NCBI GenBank assembly: GCA_964536565.1
Contig: CAZHXK010000004.1
Location: 1-32,169 of the forward strand
Origin: GCA-002688135 sp964536565
GTDB lineage: Bacteria; Patescibacteriota; Patescibacteriia; Magasanikbacterales; GCA-002688135
Reading direction: 5' to 3'
Length of the DNA: 32,169 nt
Part shown: positions 23,732-31,384 of the stretch, piece after piece
Layout of the letters: every line of letters starts with the position of its first letter
Position numbering within the stretch: the first letter of the stretch is position 1
Notes under the pieces: model-generated
Databases searched by the model: none
Seen by the model: only the letters and a program-made list of their open reading frames with translations
Told to the model about the DNA's origin: nothing
Translations under genes and position numbers: made by a program

Positions 23732-23740
23732 TGTTATACT
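23732..23740 (+). promoter_or_regulatory. Extended -10 promoter of nrdR
   Basis: TGT followed by TATACT (23735-23740); the T-tract of the ftsZ terminator lies where a -35 box would be. The leader to ATG 23804 holds a perfect 10-base palindrome GTTGCGCAAC (23781-23790). No match to the published NrdR box was seen. Confidence 0.65.
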
Positions 23741-23803
23741 GTACGAAATGATTATGTAATAGTACTTTTGCTAAAAGCATGTTGCGCAACCATCCCGTAC
23801 TCT

Positions 23804-24289
23804 ATGAGATGTCCGGCCTGTAACCATACTGATACTAAAGTTGTTGATACGCGTGTGAACGTGAGTGGTCTTTCGATACGTCGACGCCGTGAGTGTGAGA
23901 AGTGCACGCATCGGTTTACGACTGGTGAATATATGGAGTTGCTTGATATTGTGGTTGTGAAGCGAGATGGGAATAAAGAGATGTATAGTCGAGATAAAAT
24001 TGAGGTGGGAATTCGTCGATCACTGCAGAAGCGTCCGTATACATCTGAGCGTTTTAATCATTTGCTATGTGTGGTAGAGAGAGATATTCAAGGACGAAAA
24101 CAACGAGAAGTTACATCTGAACAGATTGGAGAGATTGTGATGAAACGATTAAAAACGTTTGATAAGATCGGATACATTCGATTTGCGAGTGTGTATCGAA
24201 ATTTTTCTGATGTTGATACGTTTGCAAAAGCAGCTCAAGAACTTGTACGACGACGATCAAAGAAAATAAAAAAAACACATAGCATATGA
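23804..24289 (+). CDS. nrdR: Transcriptional repressor NrdR
   Basis: Zinc-ribbon/ATP-cone repressor of ribonucleotide reductase genes that senses ATP and dATP. The start at 23804 gives the family's usual MRCPACNH opening; a reading from 23717 would extend across the promoter. Seen: CPAC and the second pair CEKC forming the zinc ribbon, SIRRRRECEKC, RFTTGEYME, then the ATP-cone (VVVKRDGNKEMYSRDKI, KRPYTSER, FASVYRNFSDVDTF). Length is 161 residues, as is typical. No nrd gene is in the window. Its TGA overlaps the next ATG in ATGA, indicating coupling with the small membrane protein. Confidence 0.96.
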   Translation: MRCPACNHTDTKVVDTRVNVSGLSIRRRRECEKCTHRFTTGEYMELLDIVVVKRDGNKEMYSRDKIEVGIRRSLQKRPYTSERFNHLLCVVERDIQGRKQREVTSEQIGEIVMKRLKTFDKIGYIRFASVYRNFSDVDTFAKAAQELVRRRSKKIKKTHSI

Positions 24290-24600
24290 AGGAGGAGAAA
24301 CACGACGAAGAGAAAAAAACGACAGCGCGCGAAGAGCTATTCATGTTGCAGAAACGTTTAGTTGAAATGGAACGTAAAATATCGAGTATCCATCGTTGGG
24401 TTATGATTCAGCGGATTATTGGATATGTTAAGCTGGCAGTTTTTATTCTTATTATTGTTGGTGCGGTGTCTGTGTTTCAAAAATATTTCCCTCCGTTTTA
24501 CGCAATGATCACTGAGTATCAGCAGCAGATAGATGGAGTGATGGGTGTGATGGATCAGGGTTCGATTGATTTGGGGAGGGTTCAGGAATTTTTGAGATAA
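24286..24600 (+). CDS. Small membrane protein with coiled-coil N-terminus
   Basis: 104 residues, not recognised. A charged Lys/Glu-rich start leads into a short coiled-coil stretch (EELFMLQKRLVEMERKI). One membrane helix follows (about 46-66, YVKLAVFILIIVGAVSVF), then a polar C-terminal third. It overlaps nrdR by four bases (ATGA), so the two are translated together. A direct tie to nucleotide control is not implied. A 126-base gap with a -10 site follows before the HtrA gene. Confidence 0.75.
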   Translation: MKEEKHDEEKKTTAREELFMLQKRLVEMERKISSIHRWVMIQRIIGYVKLAVFILIIVGAVSVFQKYFPPFYAMITEYQQQIDGVMGVMDQGSIDLGRVQEFLR

Positions 24601-24709
24601 TATGGCTAGACCTTGTTGGACGCCTTTTCACAATCCATTCTGTCTTATTTTTTGCCTATTATCCTCAAAGCTCCTCTTCGTACCACCGGTATGATTCGTC
24701 CCTTATTCG

Positions 24710-24715
24710 TATAAT
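24710..24715 (+). promoter_or_regulatory. -10 element of the HtrA/pyruvate kinase unit
   Basis: TATAAT stands 11 bases before ATG 24727, so the transcript would be nearly leaderless. No convincing -35 was found. The rest of the gap 24601-24726 shows nothing else. Confidence 0.5.
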
Positions 24716-24726
24716 GTTCAAAAAAT

Positions 24727-25923
24727 ATGGTTCAAAATGGCTCTGCGAAACGACGTCCAACAGGATCCGCAAAGACAACACATTATTTTCAGTGGCTACT
24801 GTTCTCCTTGATAGGAGGCTTTGTTGCTGGAGTGGTTGGTTCGCTGGCGGTGGTATCTTCGTTGAGCCAGCCAGCTCCTGCAGTTGTTATTGAAAAGGAT
24901 GCTCCTGTGGTGCATGTGCCGGTTGTTCGGAGTATGTCTACTGCTGATATTGTTTCTGCTGTATCGCCGGCAGTAGTAAGTATTGCGGTTGAGGATGAGG
25001 TTTCTGGTTTTGGTGGGTTTCAGGTTGAGACTGATGAGGGTGAGGTTGTGAAGCAGCGTGTTGGCGGAGGAAGTGGATTTATTATTTCATCTGATGGATT
25101 AATTTTAACTAATCGTCATGTTGTGTCTTCTGAGACTGCGGATTTTGTCGTGATATTGAATGATGGTCGAGAGTTTCAGGGTGAAGTTTTAGCTCGTGAT
25201 CCGTTGAATGACATTGCGTTGATTGATATTGATGCGAAAGGTTTGCCGACGTTGTCATTAGGAGATTCTGATGCGATCCAAATTGGTCAGACGGTTTTGG
25301 CGATTGGAAATGCATTAGGTGAATTTAGTAATTCTGTAACGAAGGGGATTGTGTCTGGTATTAATCGTCGGATTGTCGCGGGGACTGGTGTTCAGTCGGA
25401 TGTGATCGAATCTGCGATTCAAACCGATGCTGCTATCAATCAAGGGAATTCTGGTGGTCCGTTGTTAAATGAAGGTGGACGCGTCATCGGAATTAATACA
25501 GCAGTCTCTCGAGATGGTCAGTCTATTGGATTTGCGATTCCTGTGAACACAGCGAAGGTTGTAGTTGATTCGTTTCAGGAGTTCGGACGTATTGTTCGTC
25601 CATGGCTTGGTGTCCGCTACGTATTGATTAATCCCGAATTGGCAGAGCTGAATAATATAGAAACAAAGAACGGGGCTGTGGTTGTTGGTGCGGGGAATGA
25701 TGTTCCTGCGGTGATTCCAGGTTCTCCTGCTGAAAAGGCTGGTCTGCTTGAGAATGATGTGATTATCAGCATTAACGATGTGGTTATTACTGAGCAGCAA
25801 TCGCCGTCTGAGTTGATCGGGAATCGGCAGGTGGGCGATGTGGTCACGATGGTGGTAGTACGCGATGGGGAAGAGGTAACACTTACAGCCACACTCGAAG
25901 AATTAGACGAAACAAAATTGTAA
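24727..25923 (+). CDS. HtrA/DegP-type serine protease with one PDZ domain
   Basis: Envelope-anchored protease/chaperone for misfolded extracytoplasmic proteins. 398 residues: membrane anchor (about 22-45, FQWLLFSLIGGFVAGVVG), Val/Pro-rich linker, trypsin-like domain with catalytic His131 (TNRHVV), Asp162 (NDIALI) and Ser242 (GNSGGPL), and a single PDZ domain (about 290-390, GSPAEKAGLLENDVIISI). All triad residues are present. This is the DegS/HtrA anchored layout. Next to a large surface-protein locus it is a natural quality-control candidate, but it is also near-universal. Pyruvate kinase follows after 12 bases, probably in the same transcript. Confidence 0.95.
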   Translation: MVQNGSAKRRPTGSAKTTHYFQWLLFSLIGGFVAGVVGSLAVVSSLSQPAPAVVIEKDAPVVHVPVVRSMSTADIVSAVSPAVVSIAVEDEVSGFGGFQVETDEGEVVKQRVGGGSGFIISSDGLILTNRHVVSSETADFVVILNDGREFQGEVLARDPLNDIALIDIDAKGLPTLSLGDSDAIQIGQTVLAIGNALGEFSNSVTKGIVSGINRRIVAGTGVQSDVIESAIQTDAAINQGNSGGPLLNEGGRVIGINTAVSRDGQSIGFAIPVNTAKVVVDSFQEFGRIVRPWLGVRYVLINPELAELNNIETKNGAVVVGAGNDVPAVIPGSPAEKAGLLENDVIISINDVVITEQQSPSELIGNRQVGDVVTMVVVRDGEEVTLTATLEELDETKL

Positions 25924-25935
25924 TATAAATATTCT

Positions 25936-27351
25936 ATGGGGGAATTTAAACGAACACGAATTGTGTGCACAATTGGACCGGCTTCTCATTCGGTTCCGAA
26001 GCTCAAGGCGATGATGAAGGCTGGGATGAATGTATGTCGATTGAATTTTTCTCATGGAACACATGCTGATCATCGTAAGTTGGTGAAGAATATTCGTAAG
26101 GCTGCGCGTGAAGTTGATGTGACGGTTAGTATTTTGCAAGATTTGTCTGGTCCGAAAATGCGGGTTGGAGATATGGGTGAGGGAGTGAAATTAAAAAAAG
26201 GTTCGTCGGTTATTTTTTCAAGTGATGAGAAAAATAAAAAGGCACTTCATGTGAAGTATCCTTATTTGGAACGTGATATTAAACCAGGTAATAGAATTTT
26301 GTTGGATGATGGTACGAAGGAAGTTGAGGTGGTGAGTGTTCGAAAAACTGGTGTGACGTGTAAGGTGATTATTGGCGGCATGTTGAAATCGAATAAGGGG
26401 TTTAATTTACCTGGAGCGAAGTTATCGATCTCATCTATCACAGAAAAAGATAAAAAGGATTTAGTTTTGGGATTGAAGTTGAAGGTTGATTTTGTGGCGA
26501 TGTCATTTGTACGTAGTGCACGTGATATTAATAGATTGCGAGCGATGATTAAAAAGGGATGGAAGAAGGTTGATGGGGTTGCTCCTGCGATTATTGCGAA
26601 GGTTGAGAAGCCTGAGGCACTTGAGGATATTGATAGGATTGTGAAGGCGGTTGATGGAATTATGGTTGCTCGTGGGGATTTAGGAATCGAGACTCCAGCT
26701 GCTGCGGTTCCTGTCGCACAGAAGCATATTATTGATTTATGTCGCCAGGCGGGCAAACAGGTGATTGTGGCTACAGAAATGCTTGCTTCTATGGTTGAGA
26801 GGCCTCGTCCTACGCGCGCAGAGGTGTCTGACGTCGCGAATGCGGTGATTGACCACACAGATGCCGTTATGCTCTCAGGAGAGTCCGCTACGGGTGCATA
26901 TCCGGTTGCTGCGGTGAAGATCATGGCAGATATTGCTCGGGAAGCAGAGAATTCGAAATACGACGATATTGGGGTGTGCGATACGGGTGATTTGACGATG
27001 AAGACACATCGGAAGGTTGGTTCGTTGGTGAGTGTGTTATCTCAGCGTGGTGATGTATCTGCGGTGCTGATTTCTCCGGCTGCTTCTGACCTGATTCCGC
27101 AGATTGTGTTTTTTAGACCGGAAGTTCCTTTGATTGTGGGGCATGAGAATCAACGTGTGCTTGCGCAGGCAAATTTGCGTTCGGGTGTGTATGCATTGCC
27201 AAAAGTTTCAAAATCTCAGGAGTTATTCTTAAAGCAGGCAAAGGAGTATGCACGACGTGTTGGTGTGAAGCAGAGTGATACAGTTGCGATGGTGCATAAG
27301 AAAGGGTTTATTTTGGATTTACATGTGGGGAGATTGAAGGATATTAATTAG
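25936..27351 (+). CDS. pyk: Pyruvate kinase
   Basis: Converts phosphoenolpyruvate and ADP to pyruvate and ATP, the last step of glycolysis. The 471-residue product shows RTRIVCTIGPAS at the N-terminus, NVCRLNFSHGTH, the B domain with LLDDG, the active-site signature IIAKVEKPEALEDID with the catalytic lysine, GIMVARGDLGIE, and ERPRPTRAEVSDVANAV with DAVMLSGESATG. The C-terminal regulatory domain is present; there is no PEP-utilising extension. Length is normal. A bidirectional terminator follows. Confidence 0.97.
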   Translation: MGEFKRTRIVCTIGPASHSVPKLKAMMKAGMNVCRLNFSHGTHADHRKLVKNIRKAAREVDVTVSILQDLSGPKMRVGDMGEGVKLKKGSSVIFSSDEKNKKALHVKYPYLERDIKPGNRILLDDGTKEVEVVSVRKTGVTCKVIIGGMLKSNKGFNLPGAKLSISSITEKDKKDLVLGLKLKVDFVAMSFVRSARDINRLRAMIKKGWKKVDGVAPAIIAKVEKPEALEDIDRIVKAVDGIMVARGDLGIETPAAAVPVAQKHIIDLCRQAGKQVIVATEMLASMVERPRPTRAEVSDVANAVIDHTDAVMLSGESATGAYPVAAVKIMADIAREAENSKYDDIGVCDTGDLTMKTHRKVGSLVSVLSQRGDVSAVLISPAASDLIPQIVFFRPEVPLIVGHENQRVLAQANLRSGVYALPKVSKSQELFLKQAKEYARRVGVKQSDTVAMVHKKGFILDLHVGRLKDIN

Positions 27352-27373
27352 GGTGTAGGGGTGAGGGTGTGGT

Positions 27374-27397
27374 AAAAAACGGCTTATGCCGTTTTTT
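27374..27397 (+). terminator. Terminator after pyruvate kinase (usable in both directions)
   Basis: Perfect stem AAAAAACGGC / GCCGTTTTTT with a TTAT loop. The bases to 27539 contain only a weak GACGAC / GTTGTC stem and no gene. Confidence 0.93.
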
Positions 27398-27539
27398 ACT
27401 TTAGTAATGAAAAAGACGACGTATTGTTGTCGTGGTTACTCTAGTTGCGGTTTCGTGTGGCGCCAGCCCATTCATCGTTTGCTTCTTTGGGGTGGCTTCT
27501 TTTAAGGGATTTTGCTGCTAGCGGTTTAATTATGTACTA

Positions 27540-27568
27540 AAAAAGATAGGGCAGAACCCTATCTTTTT
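27540..27568 (-). terminator. Terminator of the 60-residue gene (minus strand)
   Basis: Perfect 12-bp stem AAAAAGATAGGG / CCCTATCTTTTT, loop CAGAA, ending in T on the minus strand. Confidence 0.92.
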
Positions 27569-27581
27569 GAGATCGACTGAA

Positions 27582-27764
27582 TTATTCAGCTGATGCTTCA
27601 CCTTCAGCTGGAGCTGCTTCTGGAGCTGCTTCTTCTGCTGGTGCTTCTGTTGCAGGAGCTGCTTCTGGAGCTGCTTCTGCTGGTGCATCACCTTCTCCAC
27701 CCATTGGTGCTGCTGGTGCTGCTGCTGCGTCGTCTTCTCCTTCGATTAGGATTTCCTTTGACAT
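27582..27764 (-). CDS. Small acidic Ala/Glu/Pro-rich protein
   Basis: 60 residues: MSKEILIEGEDD, then almost only Ala, Glu and Pro with a few Gly. At DNA level the Ala/Pro part holds a 24-base direct repeat on the plus strand (27610-27633 and 27656-27679), built on GGAGCTGCTTCT units. The protein is strongly acidic and surely disordered; I do not recognise it. Support for a real gene is the complete transcription unit: a consensus promoter (27845-27873) and a perfect terminator (27540-27568) enclose it exactly. The ribosome binding site is weak and the leader is folded. It could also be mainly an RNA gene with an incidental reading frame. Confidence 0.6.
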   Translation of the reverse strand: MSKEILIEGEDDAAAAPAAPMGGEGDAPAEAAPEAAPATEAPAEEAAPEAAPAEGEASAE

Positions 27765-27789
27765 AGTCTTCGGATTACTAATTAATAGA

Positions 27790-27838
27790 ATCGAACCCCT
27801 GGCGGAGACCGTGGAGGACTCCAGGATTCGAATTCAGT
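27790..27838 (-). promoter_or_regulatory. Structured leader: long imperfect inverted repeat
   Basis: On the minus strand GAATTCGAATCCTGG and, 18 bases on, CCAGGGGTTCGATTC pair imperfectly: GAAT/ATTC, bulge, CGAA/TTCG, bulge, CCTGG/CCAGG, with an inner GGAG/CTCC option. It fills most of the leader of about 75 bases of the 60-residue gene. Confidence 0.55.
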
Positions 27839-27844
27839 GATGTG

Positions 27845-27873
27845 AGTATAGCTTATTTTTGGATATTTGTCAA
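27845..27873 (-). promoter_or_regulatory. Consensus promoter of the 60-residue gene
   Basis: On minus: TTGACA (27873-27868), 17 bases, TATACT (27850-27845). The first spacer bases AATAT are shared with the rpmB promoter. Confidence 0.85.
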
Positions 27874-27913
27874 GATGCTGCTGTTCATAACTTGTGTACT
27901 ACGTTTTTGGGGT

Positions 27914-27946
27914 GTGAGTTACTCACTTTGAAATTTGTGTTATAAT
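27914..27946 (+). promoter_or_regulatory. Extended -10 promoter with overlapping palindrome
   Basis: TGT-TATAAT (TATAAT 27941-27946). Where a -35 would be lies GTGAGT-T-ACTCAC (27914-27926), a perfect 6+1+6 palindrome that could be an operator. Bases 27934-27960 nearly duplicate the promoter at 2904-2930. A ribosome binding site AGGAG (27961-27965) follows. Confidence 0.65.
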
Positions 27947-27975
27947 GTACAACTTAATATAGGAGTCGAAAAAAT

Positions 27976-28275
27976 ATGGAGGAAGAAATCAAAGCGCTTG
28001 GAGAGCGGCTTGCGTTATTACTCGCAGCTGCACCTCTCCCAGATGACGTGAAGGAGGCATGGGCAACGCTCATTCCTGAAATGTCGATTGAACAAATCGA
28101 TCGTCTTGTTGGAATTATAGAAAAAGAAACTGCTGGCGCACTTGCTGAGGAACTGTCTGATGTGCGAGCCGATATTTTGCATATTAAGGATATGCTTGAG
28201 GTTGATCTGACAAAAGCTGCGCTTGTTGCTGAGCGGGATATAAAAAGTGTTGTAGATAATGCACAGAACATATGA
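27976..28275 (+). CDS. Unrecognised 99-residue helical protein
   Basis: All-helical by composition, without membrane segment or signal peptide. It is rich in Glu, Ala and Leu (EEEIKALGERLALLLAAA at the start; ELSDVRADILHIKDML in the C-terminal half, coiled-coil-like). A family could not be named. It has a good ribosome binding site (AGGAG, 10 bases before ATG) and its own promoter. Its stop overlaps the next gene's start in ATGA, so the two are translationally coupled and probably act together. Confidence 0.78.
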   Translation: MEEEIKALGERLALLLAAAPLPDDVKEAWATLIPEMSIEQIDRLVGIIEKETAGALAEELSDVRADILHIKDMLEVDLTKAALVAERDIKSVVDNAQNI

Positions 28276-31172
28276 AACCTGAACGACGCATGTTACCGCC
28301 GAAAAAAAATCCTCGTGATGATGAGGGTCGTTTAGAGTTGGTCCCGAATCCGCTAGAGACAGGTCTTGATGAGGTTGTGGAAAATGAAGTTGTGTATGGA
28401 CGAACAATCCGTCCTCGATTGTTAAAGGGTGATGTTGCTGATGTTCCATCTCGTGAAGATCCGAACATTGTTGATGCTGAAATTATTGAGGATGAAGAAA
28501 GTGCTGTAGAGTTGGCTGTAAGAGTTCCTGATTCTGAGAACCTTCCTGCTGTGCGTATGTCTGGTGCAGTTGCGCAATACGTCGAGGATGCAGTCACACA
28601 AGGTGAGGCTGCTAATAGCAACAGGGAAAAGATAAGTAAAAGTGGAATTGCAAAGGCTGTTGGGAAGATGATGCTTGGGGTTGGGGGTAGTTTGTTGGGC
28701 GTGAAGTCTTTGGTGGATGTTCCTCGGTGGCTGAAGTCAAAATATGACATGAAAAAGAGCTCTCCTGTGCTCATGAAGGCATTTGAGGATGCTGTTGATG
28801 AGCGTTTTCGTTTATCTCATGGAGAGATTGCGGACAATGAACGTGAAGCTCGTTTGCAAGGTATTGCTGATAAGATGCGCGCGAAAATTGATCAGACGCG
28901 AGGCATTACTGCTGAAAAGAAACAGGCGTTGGAAGGAGAGGTTGAACGTATTTTGAATTCTTATAATATTACGCGTCAGAAAGGTTTTGATGAGGCACAT
29001 GATGATTTTGCACGAGTGATCGATAAAGCACTAGAATCGAAAGTAAAAGGATCAACTGCAATTAAAGAAGGTTTGAATTCGATTTTGATGGTGAGTGGGC
29101 TTTCGATGTTGCGTAGTGCGGCGTATGGAGGTGTCGCGTTGTATGAGCGACACCAGCGCGTGCAGGCTGAGATGGGTGAGGGTAAACGCGCAGAAGGTTA
29201 CACGAAAGAGATGTTCGTAAATGGATTTAAGGAGACATGGACAGCGTTGCGTGGAAAAGAAGGGAAAACGAAAACGGAACGTGGTTTGAATGTCGTGAAA
29301 GCAGTTGGAATAGTTGCTCGATTCGCGGGCTTCTCAAGTATCGCCGCTCAAGAATTGATGGATGAGGGAGTTACGGGTTCTATCGATAAGATGTTGGACC
29401 AGTGGGAGGAAAAAACAGCTGATGATTTTGCGAAGGATAATTTTGTAGAAAATATACATCGACTTACGTTTGGTGCGTTTGAAGATAAAGTAACTCCTGA
29501 GTTTCCTGAGGCTATTATGCCAACGAATGTACCAGATGATTTGCCTGTCGGGCCTGATGCCTTTCCGGCAGTACCGCGTGGTCCTGGGTTTGAACATGGA
29601 GGCCCTGAGCCTTTGGATGTCCAACCTGGTGGTCCTCGTTTGGAACGATTATCTCAGGTGCCGTTGGATGCAGATCCAGATATAGATCCGAACGCTGATC
29701 TAGGTGCTGATCCAAACGCTGACCTGGGATCAGATCCTGGTTATGATTCGTTTCGTGATGTACATCCTGTTCCAGAAGCATATACCATTAAAGGTGGTGA
29801 GGGGCCGTTGCATGCGATTAGACATTTGCATGATGATCCCGAAGTGCAAGAACAAATCGTTGCCTCAATGCGATCCACTCATCCTGAGTGGGATAATCTT
29901 TCTGATAAACGTATTTTGATTAAGTGGCGTTTGTTGCAATTGAAGGAGCTTGGTGGTCGCTTAACACAGGATGGAGAAGTGTTCAGTATGACCGTTCATG
30001 AAGGTGCGCAGTTTAGTTTGGAATGGGATGATGATGGTATGGCTCATGTGGCTCCGGTAAGTGAGGATGGTGTTTCGGTGCATGAACCTCGTGCGAAAGT
30101 ATATGAACAGACACCTGAAGTTGTTGAGGCTGCTGAAGTGCCTGTCGAGCAACCTGCGATGGCCGCTCAGTTTCAATATAATGCTGATGGAAGTGTTGCT
30201 GGTTTGATGATGGATAATCCAGAGGGTGCGTTTTCTTTGATTCGTGATCGTACGATTCATGATATACGAGATCGTTTGGGTTATCACTATGATGCCGATC
30301 AAGATGTGCTGTTGGATGAAGCTGGTGCTGAGGTTAGTCAGTCTGATTTGGCACAACACATGCGTGTTGCTGATCAAGTTGCTCAGAATCATTATATGTT
30401 GGCCGCGCTCGATAAGAGTATGATGGGGGATGGAAGGGAAGCTGAATTCATACGTAAAAGCATGAAAGAGCTTTTGGAAAGTAACCCTGCTTTGTTTGAG
30501 GGTGTGTCTATTGATCAGATGGAGGCGAGTGCATTAGGGGTTGCTGATTCGATTGATGTTCATGATACATTTGGGCCTATGGGCGGTGCGGATAGAGAGC
30601 TTAATTTTGAGATTACACCTCATGTCGATGAAGTACTGACGCCGCCTACTGATGCTGAAGCTGCGTCTGATTCAGGATGGCTTGATATTCCAGAGTTGAG
30701 TGGTGATCATCCTGTTGAATCGTATGAGGTTGATATGGGAGAAGATGCAGAGCTAGAGCCTGTATCAGCAGCAGAGATAACACCCGACGCAGAACCAGTT
30801 AATCGAGTGGTTCTAGCAAATAGAGGTGAAGCTCGTTTTATTCGAGATCGAGGGGATGGTCATATTGTAGCGTTGCGTCAGAATATTGATGGAGATAGTT
30901 TTGATAAACCAGGTGTTCGTCGTGGGTTAGAGAAATTGGCTATGCATGGAAATATTGGAGAGCCTAAGCATGAGCTGCCACTTCGTGAGATGTATGGAAA
31001 GATTGAGACGTTGAGAGCGATGAATGCACAGGGTTTTGGGTATAGTGAGGAAGCGACGTGGTTGCGTAAGGATATTGAGCAATACATGTTTGATGTGGAG
31101 TTTAACAACCAAGATGGAGACGGAGTATTTGATCAGCGAGCCATTACGAACGTTATTGATGCACGACCTTAA
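28272..31172 (+). CDS. Unrecognised 966-residue protein coupled to the 99-residue gene
   Basis: Not recognised. No signal peptide. Parts visible: a charged N-terminus (1-110); moderately hydrophobic Gly-rich segments near 125-150 (GKMMLGVGGSLLGV), 270-290 (ILMVSGLSMLRSAAYGG) and 330-350, which might insert in or lie on a membrane; a helical Lys/Glu region (165-260); an Asp/Pro-rich linker (425-495) with a tandem repeat DPNADLG-ADPNADLG (DNA about 29694-29735); then an acidic C-terminal half with Glu/Val-rich spacers and a final helical domain containing NQDGDGVFD, an EF-hand-like loop. Composition matches neighbouring genes, so there is no sign of recent transfer. A weak stem and T-run (about 31183-31206) may terminate it. 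It could be a membrane-associated scaffold; that is a guess. Confidence 0.8.
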   Translation: MKPERRMLPPKKNPRDDEGRLELVPNPLETGLDEVVENEVVYGRTIRPRLLKGDVADVPSREDPNIVDAEIIEDEESAVELAVRVPDSENLPAVRMSGAVAQYVEDAVTQGEAANSNREKISKSGIAKAVGKMMLGVGGSLLGVKSLVDVPRWLKSKYDMKKSSPVLMKAFEDAVDERFRLSHGEIADNEREARLQGIADKMRAKIDQTRGITAEKKQALEGEVERILNSYNITRQKGFDEAHDDFARVIDKALESKVKGSTAIKEGLNSILMVSGLSMLRSAAYGGVALYERHQRVQAEMGEGKRAEGYTKEMFVNGFKETWTALRGKEGKTKTERGLNVVKAVGIVARFAGFSSIAAQELMDEGVTGSIDKMLDQWEEKTADDFAKDNFVENIHRLTFGAFEDKVTPEFPEAIMPTNVPDDLPVGPDAFPAVPRGPGFEHGGPEPLDVQPGGPRLERLSQVPLDADPDIDPNADLGADPNADLGSDPGYDSFRDVHPVPEAYTIKGGEGPLHAIRHLHDDPEVQEQIVASMRSTHPEWDNLSDKRILIKWRLLQLKELGGRLTQDGEVFSMTVHEGAQFSLEWDDDGMAHVAPVSEDGVSVHEPRAKVYEQTPEVVEAAEVPVEQPAMAAQFQYNADGSVAGLMMDNPEGAFSLIRDRTIHDIRDRLGYHYDADQDVLLDEAGAEVSQSDLAQHMRVADQVAQNHYMLAALDKSMMGDGREAEFIRKSMKELLESNPALFEGVSIDQMEASALGVADSIDVHDTFGPMGGADRELNFEITPHVDEVLTPPTDAEAASDSGWLDIPELSGDHPVESYEVDMGEDAELEPVSAAEITPDAEPVNRVVLANRGEARFIRDRGDGHIVALRQNIDGDSFDKPGVRRGLEKLAMHGNIGEPKHELPLREMYGKIETLRAMNAQGFGYSEEATWLRKDIEQYMFDVEFNNQDGDGVFDQRAITNVIDARP

Positions 31173-31223
31173 ACATAGGAAAGTTCAATACTTTTAATCT
31201 TTTTTAGTTACTCATAATGGGGC

Positions 31224-31252
31224 TTGATGTATATTGAGCTTCATGATACACT
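31224..31252 (+). promoter_or_regulatory. Probable promoter of tRNA-Asp
   Basis: TTGATG (31224-31229), 17 bases, TACACT (31247-31252), about 27 bases before the mature 5' end. Confidence 0.5.
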
Positions 31253-31279
31253 TTTGCCGTTGAAATAGGAGCAAAGTAT

Positions 31280-31355
<76 letters not shown>

Positions 31356-31361
31356 TGGAAG

Positions 31362-31384
31362 AATGATCCGAAAGGGTCATTTTT
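31362..31384 (+). terminator. Terminator of tRNA-Asp
   Basis: Stem AATGATCC / GGGTCATT with a GAAA tetraloop and one T-G pair, followed by T. It overlaps the last codons and stop of the convergent recombinase gene. Confidence 0.8.

Noticed and set aside
23781..23790. GTTGCGCAAC palindrome as an NrdR box for autoregulation
   Set aside because: It does not resemble the published AT-rich NrdR box. It is kept only as an unexplained palindrome in the leader.
26262..26924. Minus-strand open frame of 220 codons inside pyruvate kinase
   Set aside because: It mirrors a strongly conserved pyruvate kinase region, has a low-complexity Ser/Ile/Phe composition and no ribosome binding site.
27540..27840. 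tmRNA with an Ala-rich tag
   Set aside because: The open frame has 60 codons, no alanine-acceptor tRNA-like domain with paired ends was found, and the T-loop-like text is at the wrong end for a standard molecule.
27785..27845. tRNA or tRNA fragment suggested by GGTTCGATTC-like text on the minus strand
   Set aside because: The T-stem does not pair around either TTCG loop and no acceptor or anticodon arm can be drawn. The signal is explained by the imperfect inverted repeat.
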